DNA of 64,000 nucleotides from Ruixingdingia sedimenti. Its GTDB lineage: Bacteria; Pseudomonadota; Alphaproteobacteria; Rhodobacterales; Rhodobacteraceae. Below the pieces are notes generated by a model that had not been told where the DNA came from, made no database searches, and saw only the letters and a program-made list of their open reading frames with translations. The stretch lies in contig NZ_JAVKPH010000007.1 in assembly GCF_031432425.1 (NCBI RefSeq), positions 1 through 64,000 of the forward strand. Direction: 5' to 3'. A program made the position numbers and the translations under genes. Of the stretch, positions 27,927 to 36,386 are shown piece after piece. Position 1 is the first letter of the stretch. The number at the start of each line of letters is the position of its first letter.

Positions 27927-28765
27927 GTCACCGACTCCTATTGCCTCAAGCAGATGCGTATAGCGGCGAGGTGGACGGAAGCGAGGAAGTTTTCGTCGGT
28001 CTTGTCGTATCGGGTGGCGACTGCGCGGAAGTGCTTCAGCTTGTTGAAGAACCTCTCGACAAGATTGCGCCTGCGATAGAGTGTCCGATCAAAGGCCGGG
28101 ATCCGCTTGCGGCCCGGCATCGGCTTGATGTTGGCCACCGCGCCCCGCGCCGCCAGGGGCTCGCGCAGATAGTCGGCGTCATAGCCGCGGTCCGCCAGCA
28201 GGGTCTGGCCCGGCCCCACCGTGCCCAGCATGTCCACCGCCGAGCGTCCGTCATGGGCCTGTCCGGCGGTCAGCTTCAGCCGGATCGGTCGGCCCGCCGC
28301 ATCCACCAGAGCGTGGATCTTCGTCGTCAGCCCGCCGCGCGAGCGACCCATGCGATCGGATCGCCCCCCTTTTTCGGGCCATTCGCCCCGTGCTGGTGAA
28401 CCCGGATCGAGGAGGAGTCGATCATCTGGACATCGCCATTGTAAGCCTCTGACACGGCTTGCAGAATGCGCGCCCAATGGCCGGCCCTGCGCCAGCGGTT
28501 GAAGCGGTTCACGCAGGTCGTATAGGGCCCGTAACGCGCTGGAATGTCGGCCCAGGGCGCACCCGTCCTCAACCGCCAGAAGATGCCGTTCAGCACCCGC
28601 CAGTCATCCACACGCTTCACCCCCCGCACCTTCGTCGGCAGCAGAGGCTGAATCACCGACCACTCGAAATCCGTCAGATCAAAGCGACCCATGACCACCT
28701 CCCCACCCGCGGGAAGTGAATCACAGCCCCCGAAGATTGGGAATCCCATTTATGGGTATGTGACC
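27926..28765 (-). mobile_element. IS5-family (IS427 group) insertion sequence, complete
   Basis: An 840-bp element bounded by GGTCAC at the left and GTGACC at the right, as the outer part of imperfect terminal inverted repeats. It is flanked by a 2-bp TA duplication (27924-27925 and 28766-28767), typical of the IS427 group. One transposase is encoded in two overlapping frames on the minus strand. Both ends and both frames look undamaged, so it may still be mobile. Confidence 0.85.
27938..28692 (-). CDS. IS5 family transposase, two frames joined by -1 frameshifting
   Basis: Frame A (28692 to 28327, 121 residues, GGAGG before the ATG) has the DUF4096 head FDLTDFEWSVIQPLLP and the first catalytic aspartate in MIDSSSIRVHQHG. 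Frame B, open from about 28477 to 27938, has the second aspartate in LLADRGYDAD and the glutamate region RRRNLVERFFNKLKHFRAVATRYDK. The frames overlap at a run of A5G6 on the coding strand (28364-28374). Frame B is -1 relative to frame A, and the overlap includes a G-GGG-GGC slippery heptamer. Fusion would give a full DDE transposase of about 250 residues. Confidence 0.87.
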
Positions 28766-28789
28766 TAGGGCGGATTACCCCCTTCGGGC

Positions 28790-29000
28790 CGGGCGGGAGA
28801 AGGAAACGCACTGCGTTTCCCCGCCCGTCGCGCGACGGCGCCACTGGAAACGGAGATGCCGGGAAAACTGGATAGGCCGGCGCCTGCCCCGGCGGGCGAG
28901 AAGCGCCCGCCATGGGCGGGGCGGGCGCTGGCCGGGGGCTTGGGGCCCCCGGCCGGGGCAACGCTATCTGCACCGCGATGGCGAAGGCACGCGCCTTCGC
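28790..29000. repeat. Cluster of GC-rich hairpins between the IS and hutG
   Basis: The 263-bp gene-free gap holds four separate stems: a compound hairpin at 28790-28827 (CGGGCGG... with inner GGAAACGCA/TGCGTTTCC), GGCGGGCG/CGCCCGCC at 28891-28911, GGCCGGGGGC/GCCCCCGGCC at 28930-28954, and GCGAAGGC/GCCTTCGC at 28981-29000. The last lies 29 nt beyond the hutG stop and probably terminates it. The others have no assigned role. Confidence 0.6.
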
Positions 29001-29028
29001 CAGACAGAGCGGCGGAGCTGAACCCGGC

Positions 29029-29889
29029 CTATTCCGCCGCCAGCGCCTCGGCCCCGCGGCCGAAGGCGGTGATTTCCGCCACCACCCCGGCCAGCCGGGC
29101 GCGGATTTCCGCGAAACCCGGCCCCGGGGCCACGCGGGTTTCATCCATGTAGAGCGCGCGGTCGATTTCCACCTGCACCACATGCTGCCCGCGCGACGGC
29201 CGGCCATAGGCCTGCGCCACATAGGCCCCGGCGAAGGGGTTGTTGCGCGCCACGCGGAAGCCGGCCCGCGCGAACGCCCCCTCGACCAGATCCATCACCT
29301 CGGCCGAGGCGGTGGCGCCGAAACGGTCGCCCAGAACCACCTCTGGCGCGGGCCGCCCCGGGCGGGCATGGGCGGCGATCGCGTCATGCGGCATGGAATG
29401 ACAGTCGATCAGCAGCGATTCGCCAAACACCGCGCGGCTTTCGTCGATCAGCCCCTGCAAGGCGGCATGATAGGGCTGCCAGACCTGCACGATCCGCGAT
29501 TCCGCCTCTGCCAGCGTCAGGCGGCCGCTGTAGATCTGCCGCCCGTTGGCCACCACCCGCGGGATCACCCCCAGCCCCGAACTGACCCGGGGGTTGAGCC
29601 CGCCGCGCCGCACGCCCTCGATCAGCGCGGGGTCCAGTTCATCCGCCGCGCGGTTCAGGTCCACCCAGGCGCGCGGCAGACGCGCGGCCAGCAAAGGCGC
29701 GCCCAACCGCGGCGCATCGGCGAAAAGCGCATCGACAAAGGCATCCTCGGACGACCGGATGGCGAGCCCGTCCAGCAGGCTTGCCGTCAGCAGCGCCGCC
29801 GGATAGTCGCGCCCCGAATGCGGCGAGGCAAAGATCGCCGCCGTCGTCCGCGCCGCGGGAAGAAACAGGTCATAGGCCGCTGCCGACAT
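29029..29889 (-). CDS. hutG: N-formylglutamate amidohydrolase family protein
   Basis: A 286-residue protein of the FGase family (PF05013-type). FASPHSGRDYP provides the first metal histidine, RAWVDLNRAADELDP and LIDCHSMPHDA the other metal/active-site motifs, and HVVQVEIDRALYMDE the C-terminal signature. Members hydrolyse N-formylglutamate in histidine degradation or related N-acyl amino acids. No other hut gene is nearby, so the symbol is by family only. The start at 29889 has GGAGG six bases upstream; the ATG at 29895 directly abuts that site and is less likely. Divergent from tRNA-Val. Confidence 0.85.
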   Translation of the reverse strand: MSAAAYDLFLPAARTTAAIFASPHSGRDYPAALLTASLLDGLAIRSSEDAFVDALFADAPRLGAPLLAARLPRAWVDLNRAADELDPALIEGVRRGGLNPRVSSGLGVIPRVVANGRQIYSGRLTLAEAESRIVQVWQPYHAALQGLIDESRAVFGESLLIDCHSMPHDAIAAHARPGRPAPEVVLGDRFGATASAEVMDLVEGAFARAGFRVARNNPFAGAYVAQAYGRPSRGQHVVQVEIDRALYMDETRVAPGPGFAEIRARLAGVVAEITAFGRGAEALAAE

Positions 29890-30007
29890 CGCCATCCTCC
29901 ATCCCGAAGGTATAGCCGGATTGCCCGCGGCCCCGAAAGCCTGTTTGGTCATGCGGTTGCGCGGCGTCATGCGGCGGGGAATTCGCGCGGCCGCACATCC
30001 GGCCCCC

Positions 30008-30036
30008 TTGAACAGCGCCGCGACTCCCTCTATAGA
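30008..30036 (+). promoter_or_regulatory. Sigma-70 promoter of tRNA-Val
   Basis: TTGAAC (30008-30013), exact 17-bp spacer, TATAGA (30031-30036), with transcription predicted from about 30043, some 50 nt before the tRNA. A strong match, as expected for a stable RNA gene. Confidence 0.7.
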
Positions 30037-30091
30037 CCCTCCACCGACGCGGTACTGCCTGCGCCATTCGGCAAGGGCGGGAATGCGGCAC

Positions 30092-30166
<75 letters not shown>

Positions 30167-30226
30167 TCCGCCCTTCGGGGCATGTCATTTGGGAAGGCGC
30201 ACCTGCGCCGCGAAAGGAGAGGACCG

Positions 30227-30352
30227 ATGAAGGTTGCGAACTCGCTCCGCTCGCTCAAGCAGCGTCATCGCGATTGCCAGGTCGTGCGCCGCAAGGGCCG
30301 CGTCTACGTGATCAACAAGACGCAGAAGCGCTACAAGGCCCGTCAGGGCTGA
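30227..30352 (+). CDS. rpmJ: 50S ribosomal protein L36, zinc-free type
   Basis: A 41-residue basic protein starting MKVANSLRSLKQRHRDCQVV and ending YKARQG, the alphaproteobacterial L36 form. It has one cysteine and lacks the C-x2-C...C-x4-H zinc ribbon of the classical L36, so it does not need zinc. A GGAGAGG site lies just upstream of ATG 30227. It follows tRNA-Val by 60 nt and may share its transcript; a strong terminator follows. Confidence 0.93.
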   Translation: MKVANSLRSLKQRHRDCQVVRRKGRVYVINKTQKRYKARQG

Positions 30353-30378
30353 TCGCGCACCGTCTTGGGCGAAATACC

Positions 30379-30407
30379 AAAGGCCGCCGGTTTCCCGGCG
30401 GCCTTTT
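30379..30407. terminator. Rho-independent terminator after rpmJ
   Basis: Perfect 12-bp stem AAAGGCCGCCGG / CCGGCGGCCTTT, loop TTTC, then a further T. The A and T ends make it usable in both directions, so it also serves the convergent repeat-protein gene. Confidence 0.85.
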
Positions 30408-30437
30408 GCGTTGTTCCCGCCGCGCGGGGGCGCCCCG

Positions 30438-32918
30438 TCAGGGCCCGCCCGCCTCGTTTTGCACCGGCGGAAGCCGCCGCTGTTCGGGATCGGCCTGCGG
30501 CGGTTGGCCCTGCCCGGGCGGCGTGGCGCGCGGGCGGTCGGCCGCGGGCGGATCGGGGTTGCGGCCCGGCCCCCGCACCTGCGGCGGGCGGGGTTCGGGC
30601 ACCAGCCCCGGCGCCTCGCGCGGGGGGGTTGCCGCGGTCAGGCGGGCGATGCGCTGCTTGGCCTCCTGCGCGAAGGCGCCTTGCGGGAACTGGCGCAGAT
30701 AGCCCTCGTAGGCCGCCACCGAATCGCCGTTGCGCGCCGCGGTCCACGCGGCCCTGTCCGCCGCGCGTTGCTGCTGTTGGCGGTCCTGCTGTTGCTGTTC
30801 CCGCTGCTGGCCCTGTTCCAGCACGGCGATGCGCTGGCGGGCGGTGTCGGCATGCACGCCGCGCGGGAATTCCGCCAGATAGCCGCGATAGCCCTGCAAG
30901 GTGTTGAGCGCATCCACACGTTCCCATGCCGCCTGTTCGCGCGCGGTTTCGCGCGATGCCGCGTCCTGCTCGCCCTGCAAGCGTTCCATCCGCTGGCGGG
31001 CCTCTGCGGCATGCGGCCCCCGGGGCCAGTCCGCCAGATAGGCGCGGTAGGCATCCGCCGTGTCGCGGTTGCGGGCGCGGTCCCAGGCCGCCTGTTCGCG
31101 GGCGGTGTCGTTCTGGCTGCTCAACTGTTCGATCCTCTGGCGGGCCTGCGTCACATGCGCCCCGCGCGGCCAGTCGGCCAGATAGGCGCGATAGCCCTCG
31201 ACCGTATCGCGCTGGATCGCGCGTTCCCAGGCGGCGGCTTCGCGGGCGGCGTCGTTCTGGCCGCCCTGCAACTGGTCGATCCGCCGGCGGGCCTGATCGG
31301 CATGGGCGCCGCGCGGGAAATCCGCCAGATAGGCGCGGTAGGCATCCACGGTGTCGCGCTGCTCTGCGCGTTGCCACGCCACCCGTTCGCGCGCGCCGTC
31401 ATCGCGGCTTTCCAGAACCTCGATCCGGTTGCGCGCCTGATAGGCATGGATCCCGCGCGGCCAGGCGGAAAGGTAGTCGCGATAGGCGGCCACCGTGTCG
31501 ATGTTGCGCGCCCGGTCCCAGGCGGCGTGATCGCGCGCGTCGCTGCCCCCCTGAAGCGCGGCGATCCGCGCCCGGGCGTTCGCGGCAAAGGCCCCGCGCG
31601 GGTGTTGTTGCAGATATTGCTGATACGACTGCACAGTGTCGTAGTAGAGCGCCCGGTCCCAGTCGGAACGGTCGCTGCGGTCGTCGTCGCGGTCGCTGGC
31701 CAGCACGGCGAGGATCGCCAGCGCCGTCGCCGCGAACAGCCCCGTCGGGAAACGGTCCAGATAGGCCCGCGCCCCGGCGGCGGTGCCAAGGGCGCCGGTC
31801 TGGTCCCAATAGGCCCGCTCATCCGGCCGCTGGTCCTGCCGCGCGCGCACCGCGCCCGCCTCCGACCGCAGCCGGGCGATCTGCGCGCTGTCCACATAGC
31901 CCGTCGCGGGCAGGCCCGAGGCCCGCTGCCACGCCGTGATCGCCGTGCGGGTGCCCGCACCGAAGATGCCGTCCACGCCCCGGGTGTTGTAGCCGAGCGT
32001 CACCAGATCCTCCTGGATCGCCCGGCGCGAATCGCGGCTCAGCGTCAGCGCGGCCTCTGCCCGTTCGGCGATGCGCACGGGATCGTTCGCCAGCCGGTCG
32101 CGGGCAAGGCGCGCCTCTGCGGCATGGGCGCCGTTCGGCCAGGCGGTCAGAAAGCGGTCGTAGGCATCCGGCGTCCCCGCGGCGCGCGCGGCGTTCCAGT
32201 CGCGCAGTTCCAGTTCGGCCTGTGTCGGCGCAGGCGCAGGGGTGGTGTCGCGCGCGGGCGGGTAATAGCCGTCCACGGTCAGGAAGGGCGCCTGCCGCGA
32301 CAGATACCCCTCGCCCGTCAGATCGGCGCGCGAGGCAAGCGCGGTGGCCGGCACCGTACCGCGGCGCAACAGCTGATCACGGGCAAAGGCCACCACAGGG
32401 GCCACCGGGCCGCGGATCACCGTCACGCCCTCCGGCACCTCCAGCGCGCCCGCACCGGGCGACAGGCCGGCGGCCAGCGGCACCTCTGCCGCCGTTTCGC
32501 CCAGCAACACCACCGCGCCCCCTTCGGGTGCGGCGGCGGCGATTTCCATCACGGCGGCAAGGTCGATCCCCTGCCCGCCCACGCCGGCAAGGCCGGGCCG
32601 GTCGGCATCGGCGCCCAGAAACCAGTTGCCGCTGGCGGAATGGGCGAACCGCCCCGCCAGCAGGATCAGGATCCGCGACGCGGGTTCGCCCTCGGCATGC
32701 ACGCCTTCAAGCAGGTCCCGCATCCGCGCGGTGGTCATGTCGCCCCCCGCCCAGACCCCGAACCCCGCGGCCTGCAACCCGGACACCAGCCCCGGCGCAT
32801 CCGGTTCCGCCCGGGCCTGCGTCGTGGGCGCATCGCCGTTCACCACCACCATCGCGCGCATCTGCGCAAAGGCGGGGGCAGCCATCGTCAGCATCAGCAG
32901 AAAGGCCAGAACACGCAT
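30438..32918 (-). CDS. Exported protein with decayed caspase-like domain, peptidoglycan-binding domain and WPRG repeats
   Basis: An 826-residue protein with a signal peptide (residues 1-18, cleavage after AFA). Residues about 20-190 follow the peptidase C14 (caspase p20) layout: MRAMVVVNG, LQAAGFGV, ILILLAGRFAHS, WFLGAD, VVLLGET. The catalytic SGHG histidine and DACR cysteine positions are replaced, so it should be inactive. Around 275-350 lies a peptidoglycan-binding_1-like module (IQEDLVTLGYNTRGVDGIFGAGTRTAI). Nine repeats follow the pattern W-RA-DTV-AYR-YLA-WPRG-HA-QARQRIE, each about 45-55 residues, resembling short helical hairpins. The tail is proline- and glutamine-rich. Likely a periplasmic or envelope scaffold; function unknown. 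Confidence 0.8.
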   Translation of the reverse strand: MRVLAFLLMLTMAAPAFAQMRAMVVVNGDAPTTQARAEPDAPGLVSGLQAAGFGVWAGGDMTTARMRDLLEGVHAEGEPASRILILLAGRFAHSASGNWFLGADADRPGLAGVGGQGIDLAAVMEIAAAAPEGGAVVLLGETAAEVPLAAGLSPGAGALEVPEGVTVIRGPVAPVVAFARDQLLRRGTVPATALASRADLTGEGYLSRQAPFLTVDGYYPPARDTTPAPAPTQAELELRDWNAARAAGTPDAYDRFLTAWPNGAHAAEARLARDRLANDPVRIAERAEAALTLSRDSRRAIQEDLVTLGYNTRGVDGIFGAGTRTAITAWQRASGLPATGYVDSAQIARLRSEAGAVRARQDQRPDERAYWDQTGALGTAAGARAYLDRFPTGLFAATALAILAVLASDRDDDRSDRSDWDRALYYDTVQSYQQYLQQHPRGAFAANARARIAALQGGSDARDHAAWDRARNIDTVAAYRDYLSAWPRGIHAYQARNRIEVLESRDDGARERVAWQRAEQRDTVDAYRAYLADFPRGAHADQARRRIDQLQGGQNDAAREAAAWERAIQRDTVEGYRAYLADWPRGAHVTQARQRIEQLSSQNDTAREQAAWDRARNRDTADAYRAYLADWPRGPHAAEARQRMERLQGEQDAASRETAREQAAWERVDALNTLQGYRGYLAEFPRGVHADTARQRIAVLEQGQQREQQQQDRQQQQRAADRAAWTAARNGDSVAAYEGYLRQFPQGAFAQEAKQRIARLTAATPPREAPGLVPEPRPPQVRGPGRNPDPPAADRPRATPPGQGQPPQADPEQRRLPPVQNEAGGP

Positions 32919-33057
32919 GCATCCCCCCATTCGCACTGCGCCCGGCCTGCCCGTCGCGGACAGCCGACCGCCATCAACGAATGTAGTAACCCACGGCTTC
33001 CGCACAATGTTCCCGCGCGGGCGGGCGGAAAATCGGCGCAAGATCGCCGGGGGGCAT

Positions 33058-33288
33058 TCAGCCCGCGGGGGTTTCCTGCTGACGCACCGGCGTGCCGCGC
33101 GGCAGGCTGCGCGTCATCTGCACCAGCGCCAGCCGCGCCCCCAGACCCACCGCTAGGCCGATCCCCGACAGCGCCAGCACCGTCATCCCCACCGCCTGCC
33201 CGGTGACAAGCCCGATCACGGCCAGCCCGCCGAAAATCCAGAACGCGGAAAAGCCCACGGTGCAGGCGATGGCGCAGAATTTCTTCAT
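33058..33288 (-). CDS. Small inner-membrane protein
   Basis: A 76-residue protein not assigned to a family. Two hydrophobic segments (CAIACTVGFSAFWIFGGLAVIG and GQAVGMTVLALSGIGLAVGLGA) span about residues 5-58 and are followed by a basic, probably cytoplasmic, tail. The start ATG at 33288 has a GGAGG-like site (GGGAGGAAAG). It lies 139 nt upstream of the repeat-protein gene on the same strand and could share its promoter. Confidence 0.6.
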   Translation of the reverse strand: MKKFCAIACTVGFSAFWIFGGLAVIGLVTGQAVGMTVLALSGIGLAVGLGARLALVQMTRSLPRGTPVRQQETPAG

Positions 33289-33402
33289 TCTTTCCTCCCG
33301 GGCGCGGTGCTGCGCCGTTTTGCCGCAGAGTTAAGATTGTCGCAGGGGGCGAGTCAACACGCATTCATAACCGGGAATTCATCCGGCGCGGCGCACCGGG
33401 CC

Positions 33403-33431
33403 TTGGTCGCGCCGCGCCCCGATGCTAGGCA
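33403..33431 (+). promoter_or_regulatory. Putative promoter of the hybrid kinase gene
   Basis: TTGGTC (33403-33408), 17-bp spacer, TAGGCA (33426-33431). Transcription would start about 33438, leaving only the GGAGG site (33439-33443) and a short leader before ATG 33449. Confidence 0.4.
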
Positions 33432-33448
33432 TTGGGGCGGAGGACCTC

Positions 33449-35425
33449 ATGCCGCTGACCGATGACGCACGCGACGGCCTGATCCGCGCCGGGTTGAACC
33501 TGATCCAGCAGGGCCTGTCGATCTTCGACAGCGACCTGCAACTGGCGGTCTGGAACCGCCGGTATCAGGAGATGTTCCAGCTTCCCGACCGCTTCGTCAC
33601 CATCGGCGCGGGGCTGGAGGACACCGTGCGCTTCCTTGCCGAACGGGGCGAATACGGGCTGGATCGCAGCGTGGAAGAGATCATCCGCTGGCGCATGGCC
33701 AAGACGCGCGAAACCGCGCCGCACTACATGGAACACGCCCGCCCCGACGGCCGCTGGATCGCCATCGAGGCCTCGCCCCTGCCGCAGGGGGGCCTTGTCA
33801 CCGTCTATACCGACATCACCGAGATCAAGCTGCAAGAGGCCCTGCTGCGCACCCGGTCCGAGGTGCTGTCGGATCAGCTTCTGGCGCATGCCGAACGGCT
33901 GGGCCACGCGAACCGCGAACTCGCGGCGCAGTTTTCCGCGCTTCAGGCCACCAAGCGCGAACTGACCGAGATCGAATCGCGCACCCGCCTGACGACCGAA
34001 ATGATGCCGGCCCATATCGCGCATCTCGACCGCAACCTGCGCTACACCTTTTCCAACCGGCGGCTCGGCAAGGTGCTGCCGGGGCGGCCCTCGGACATCG
34101 TGGGCCGCGATTGCGTCGATGTCCTGGGCGAGGGCGCCTTCGCGCAACTGGAGGCCAACCTGCGCCTCGCGCTGGACGGCGAGCCGAGCGCGTTCGAATT
34201 CACCGACCCGGTGACGGGCCGGCGCATCCGTTCGGCCTTCACCCCCGACCGCATCGGCGAGGGGCCGATCAACGGCGTCTACGTCCTGTCGATGGACGTG
34301 ACGCAAGAGGCGCTGGCCCGCGAGGCGCTGACCCAGACCCGCAAGCGCGAGATGGCGGCGCAACTGACCTCGGGTCTGGCGCATGATTTCGGCAACCTGC
34401 TGACGATCATCCTCGGGTTGCAGACGCGGCTGGACCGCATGGACCTGCCGGCCCCGGCCCGCGATCTGGTGCAGGCGACGCTGGCGGCGGCGCGGCGCGG
34501 CGGCGTGCTGCTGGACCGGATCGGATCCATCGCCGGGCGGCGGTCGCTGCGGCAGGCGCCGGCGGAACTGGCCGTGGTGATCGAAGAGGCCGCGGTGCTG
34601 GCCCGCGGCACCCTGCCCGACCATATCCGGCTCGAGGTCGGGCCGGTGCCGGTGCGGGGGCGGCATCTGCTCGACACCGGGGCGTTGCAGGATTCGCTGG
34701 TCAACCTGATCCTGAACGCGCGCGATGCGATGGGCGCGGCGGGCGGGACGATCCGGCTGGAAACCGGCCTGACGGCCGACGGCGGGGTCGAAATCGCGGT
34801 CAGCGACGACGGCCCCGGTTTCAGCCCCGAGGCGCTGGACCATGCGCTCGACCCGTTCTTCACCACCAAGGGGGGCGAGGGCTCGGGCCTCGGGCTCGCC
34901 ATGGTGAACGACCACCTCAAGATCGCCGGCGGCACGGTGGACCTGTCGAACCGCCCCGGCGGCGGCGCGCGCGTGGCCCTGCGCATGCCCTTGCGCCCGG
35001 CCGCGCCGGTACAGGACCGCAGCCGCATGGTGATGCTGGTCGAGGACGTGGACGAGATCCGCGAATCGGTGCGCGGCATGCTGCGCAGCCTCGGCCACCG
35101 CGTGATCGAGGCCGCCAGCGCCGAAGAGGCACTGGACCTCGCCGACCTGCCGGGCATCGACACCGTGCTGAGCGACATCATGCTGCCCGGCGCCATGACC
35201 GGGGTGGATCTGGCCGAAACGCTGACCGCCCGCGGCCTGCCGCTCCAGATCTGCCTGATGACATCGCTGCCGCAGCAACACCCGCTGCGCCAGCGCGCCG
35301 AGGCGCGGTTCCCGCTGCTGCCCAAACCCTTCGACGCGCCGGCGCTGACCGCGGCCCTCGCCGCGCTGCCGCCGCCTTCCTCCACCGCCCCCGGCACCTC
35401 GACGGAACCCGCCCATGCCCAATGA
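33449..35425 (+). CDS. PAS-containing hybrid sensor histidine kinase
   Basis: A 658-residue cytoplasmic protein without membrane segments. Order: PAS domain of the PAS_7 type (GLSIFDSDLQLAVWNRRYQEMF, about 15-130), coiled coil (130-185), second PAS (about 190-295), dimerisation domain with phosphoacceptor H312 in SGLAHDFGNLLT, HATPase (N box VNLILNARDAM, G1 DDGPGFS, G2 GEGSGLGLAMV) and a receiver domain with D576 in LSDIMLPG. It overlaps the response-regulator gene by 11 nt. The first PAS resembles those of other alphaproteobacterial soluble sensors; the signal is unknown. The start at 33449 has GGAGG. Confidence 0.9.
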   Translation: MPLTDDARDGLIRAGLNLIQQGLSIFDSDLQLAVWNRRYQEMFQLPDRFVTIGAGLEDTVRFLAERGEYGLDRSVEEIIRWRMAKTRETAPHYMEHARPDGRWIAIEASPLPQGGLVTVYTDITEIKLQEALLRTRSEVLSDQLLAHAERLGHANRELAAQFSALQATKRELTEIESRTRLTTEMMPAHIAHLDRNLRYTFSNRRLGKVLPGRPSDIVGRDCVDVLGEGAFAQLEANLRLALDGEPSAFEFTDPVTGRRIRSAFTPDRIGEGPINGVYVLSMDVTQEALAREALTQTRKREMAAQLTSGLAHDFGNLLTIILGLQTRLDRMDLPAPARDLVQATLAAARRGGVLLDRIGSIAGRRSLRQAPAELAVVIEEAAVLARGTLPDHIRLEVGPVPVRGRHLLDTGALQDSLVNLILNARDAMGAAGGTIRLETGLTADGGVEIAVSDDGPGFSPEALDHALDPFFTTKGGEGSGLGLAMVNDHLKIAGGTVDLSNRPGGGARVALRMPLRPAAPVQDRSRMVMLVEDVDEIRESVRGMLRSLGHRVIEAASAEEALDLADLPGIDTVLSDIMLPGAMTGVDLAETLTARGLPLQICLMTSLPQQHPLRQRAEARFPLLPKPFDAPALTAALAALPPPSSTAPGTSTEPAHAQ

Positions 35426-36143
35426 CCTGAGCGCAACGCTGCTGCCCCATGTCGCCATCCTCGACGACGAGGCCGACATCCGCCGGATCCTTGCCGCCAC
35501 GCTGGAAGAAGCGGGCTATCACGTCACCACCCATGCCAGCGCCGCCGAATTCGAGGCCGCCCTGGCCGACGGCACGCCCGAGGTCTGCCTGGTGGACCTG
35601 GGCCTGCCCGACAGCGACGGGCTGGCGGTGGTGCACCGGCTGGCGCTGGAATCGGGGGCGACGATCATCATCATCTCGGGCCGCGCGCAGGTCGAGGACC
35701 GGGTGGCCGGGCTGGAACTGGGCGCGGACGACTACATCATCAAGCCGTTCGAACCCGCCGAGGTCGTCGCCCGCATCCGCGCCCGCCTGCGCAAGGCCCC
35801 CCGGCCGGGCGCCGGGCGCAGCGGGCAGGTGGTGCGCTTCGCCGGCTGGCGGGCGGATTTCGACCGCTACATGCTGATCGGCGGCGACGGGATGGAAACC
35901 CCCTTCAGCCATGCCGAGGGCGAGGTGCTGCGGCTGTTCCTCGACAACCCCAAACGGCTGCTGTCCCGCGCGCAGATGCAGGAGGCGCTCGGCGGCACCG
36001 CGGGCGAAAGCTTCGACCGCGCGATGGATGTGCGCGTGTCGCGCCTGCGCACCAAACTGGGCGAGGATCCGCGCAACCCCCGGCTGATCAAGACGATCTA
36101 TGGCGCGGGGTATATCTTCCTCGGCGACGTGGACTGGGACTGA
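35415..36143 (+). CDS. OmpR/TorR-type response regulator
   Basis: A 242-residue regulator. The receiver domain (about 10-125) has the acidic pair DDE, phosphoacceptor D61 in LVDLGLPDSDG and the K of IIKPFEP. A Trans_reg_C winged helix follows (about 140-238), with DVRVSRLRTKLGEDPRNPRLIKTIYGAGYIF in its recognition helix region, split here at residues 205-236. Its gene overlaps the hybrid kinase, so they form a phosphorelay pair. The VDLGLPD receiver subclass is shared with TorR/DorR, but no target operon is adjacent. Confidence 0.9.
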   Translation: MPNDLSATLLPHVAILDDEADIRRILAATLEEAGYHVTTHASAAEFEAALADGTPEVCLVDLGLPDSDGLAVVHRLALESGATIIIISGRAQVEDRVAGLELGADDYIIKPFEPAEVVARIRARLRKAPRPGAGRSGQVVRFAGWRADFDRYMLIGGDGMETPFSHAEGEVLRLFLDNPKRLLSRAQMQEALGGTAGESFDRAMDVRVSRLRTKLGEDPRNPRLIKTIYGAGYIFLGDVDWD

Positions 36144-36164
36144 GAGGGCCGCGCCGCGGGCCAG

Positions 36165-36367
36165 CCCCCGGACCCCCGGGATATTTGGGCCAGCCTGAAG
36201 AACAGTACATTCCAGCACGAAAGGCGCGGTCTGCATCTTCAGGCTGGACTTGAATATCCCCGCCGAAGGCCCCTGCACGCTCCACCCGCACCGCCGCCGG
36301 GCGGAGGGATTTCCCTGCTCATTTTCTGTCCATAAATATCCCGGGGTCCGGGGCAGCGCCCCGGCGC
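36165..36367. repeat. Intergenic inverted-repeat block 1 (ATATTT/AAATATCCC family)
   Basis: Between two convergent genes lie a rightward copy (36165-36200, core CCCCCGGGATATTTGGGC) and a leftward copy (36237-36275), joined by a perfect 10-bp repeat CAGCCTGAAG/CTTCAGGCTG. A second leftward copy (36320-36367, CATTTTCTGTCC...) ends in hairpin CCGGGGC-AGC-GCCCCGG. The last copy is repeated almost exactly at 48348. Probably acts as transcription terminators for both strands. No gene is seen in 36144-36386. Confidence 0.75.
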
Positions 36368-36386
36368 CCACCTCGCCGCAACGGCA

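Noticed and set aside
36144..36386. CRISPR array from the repeated ATATTT/AAATATCCC units
   Set aside because: Only a few copies in alternating orientation, no regular spacers and no cas genes.
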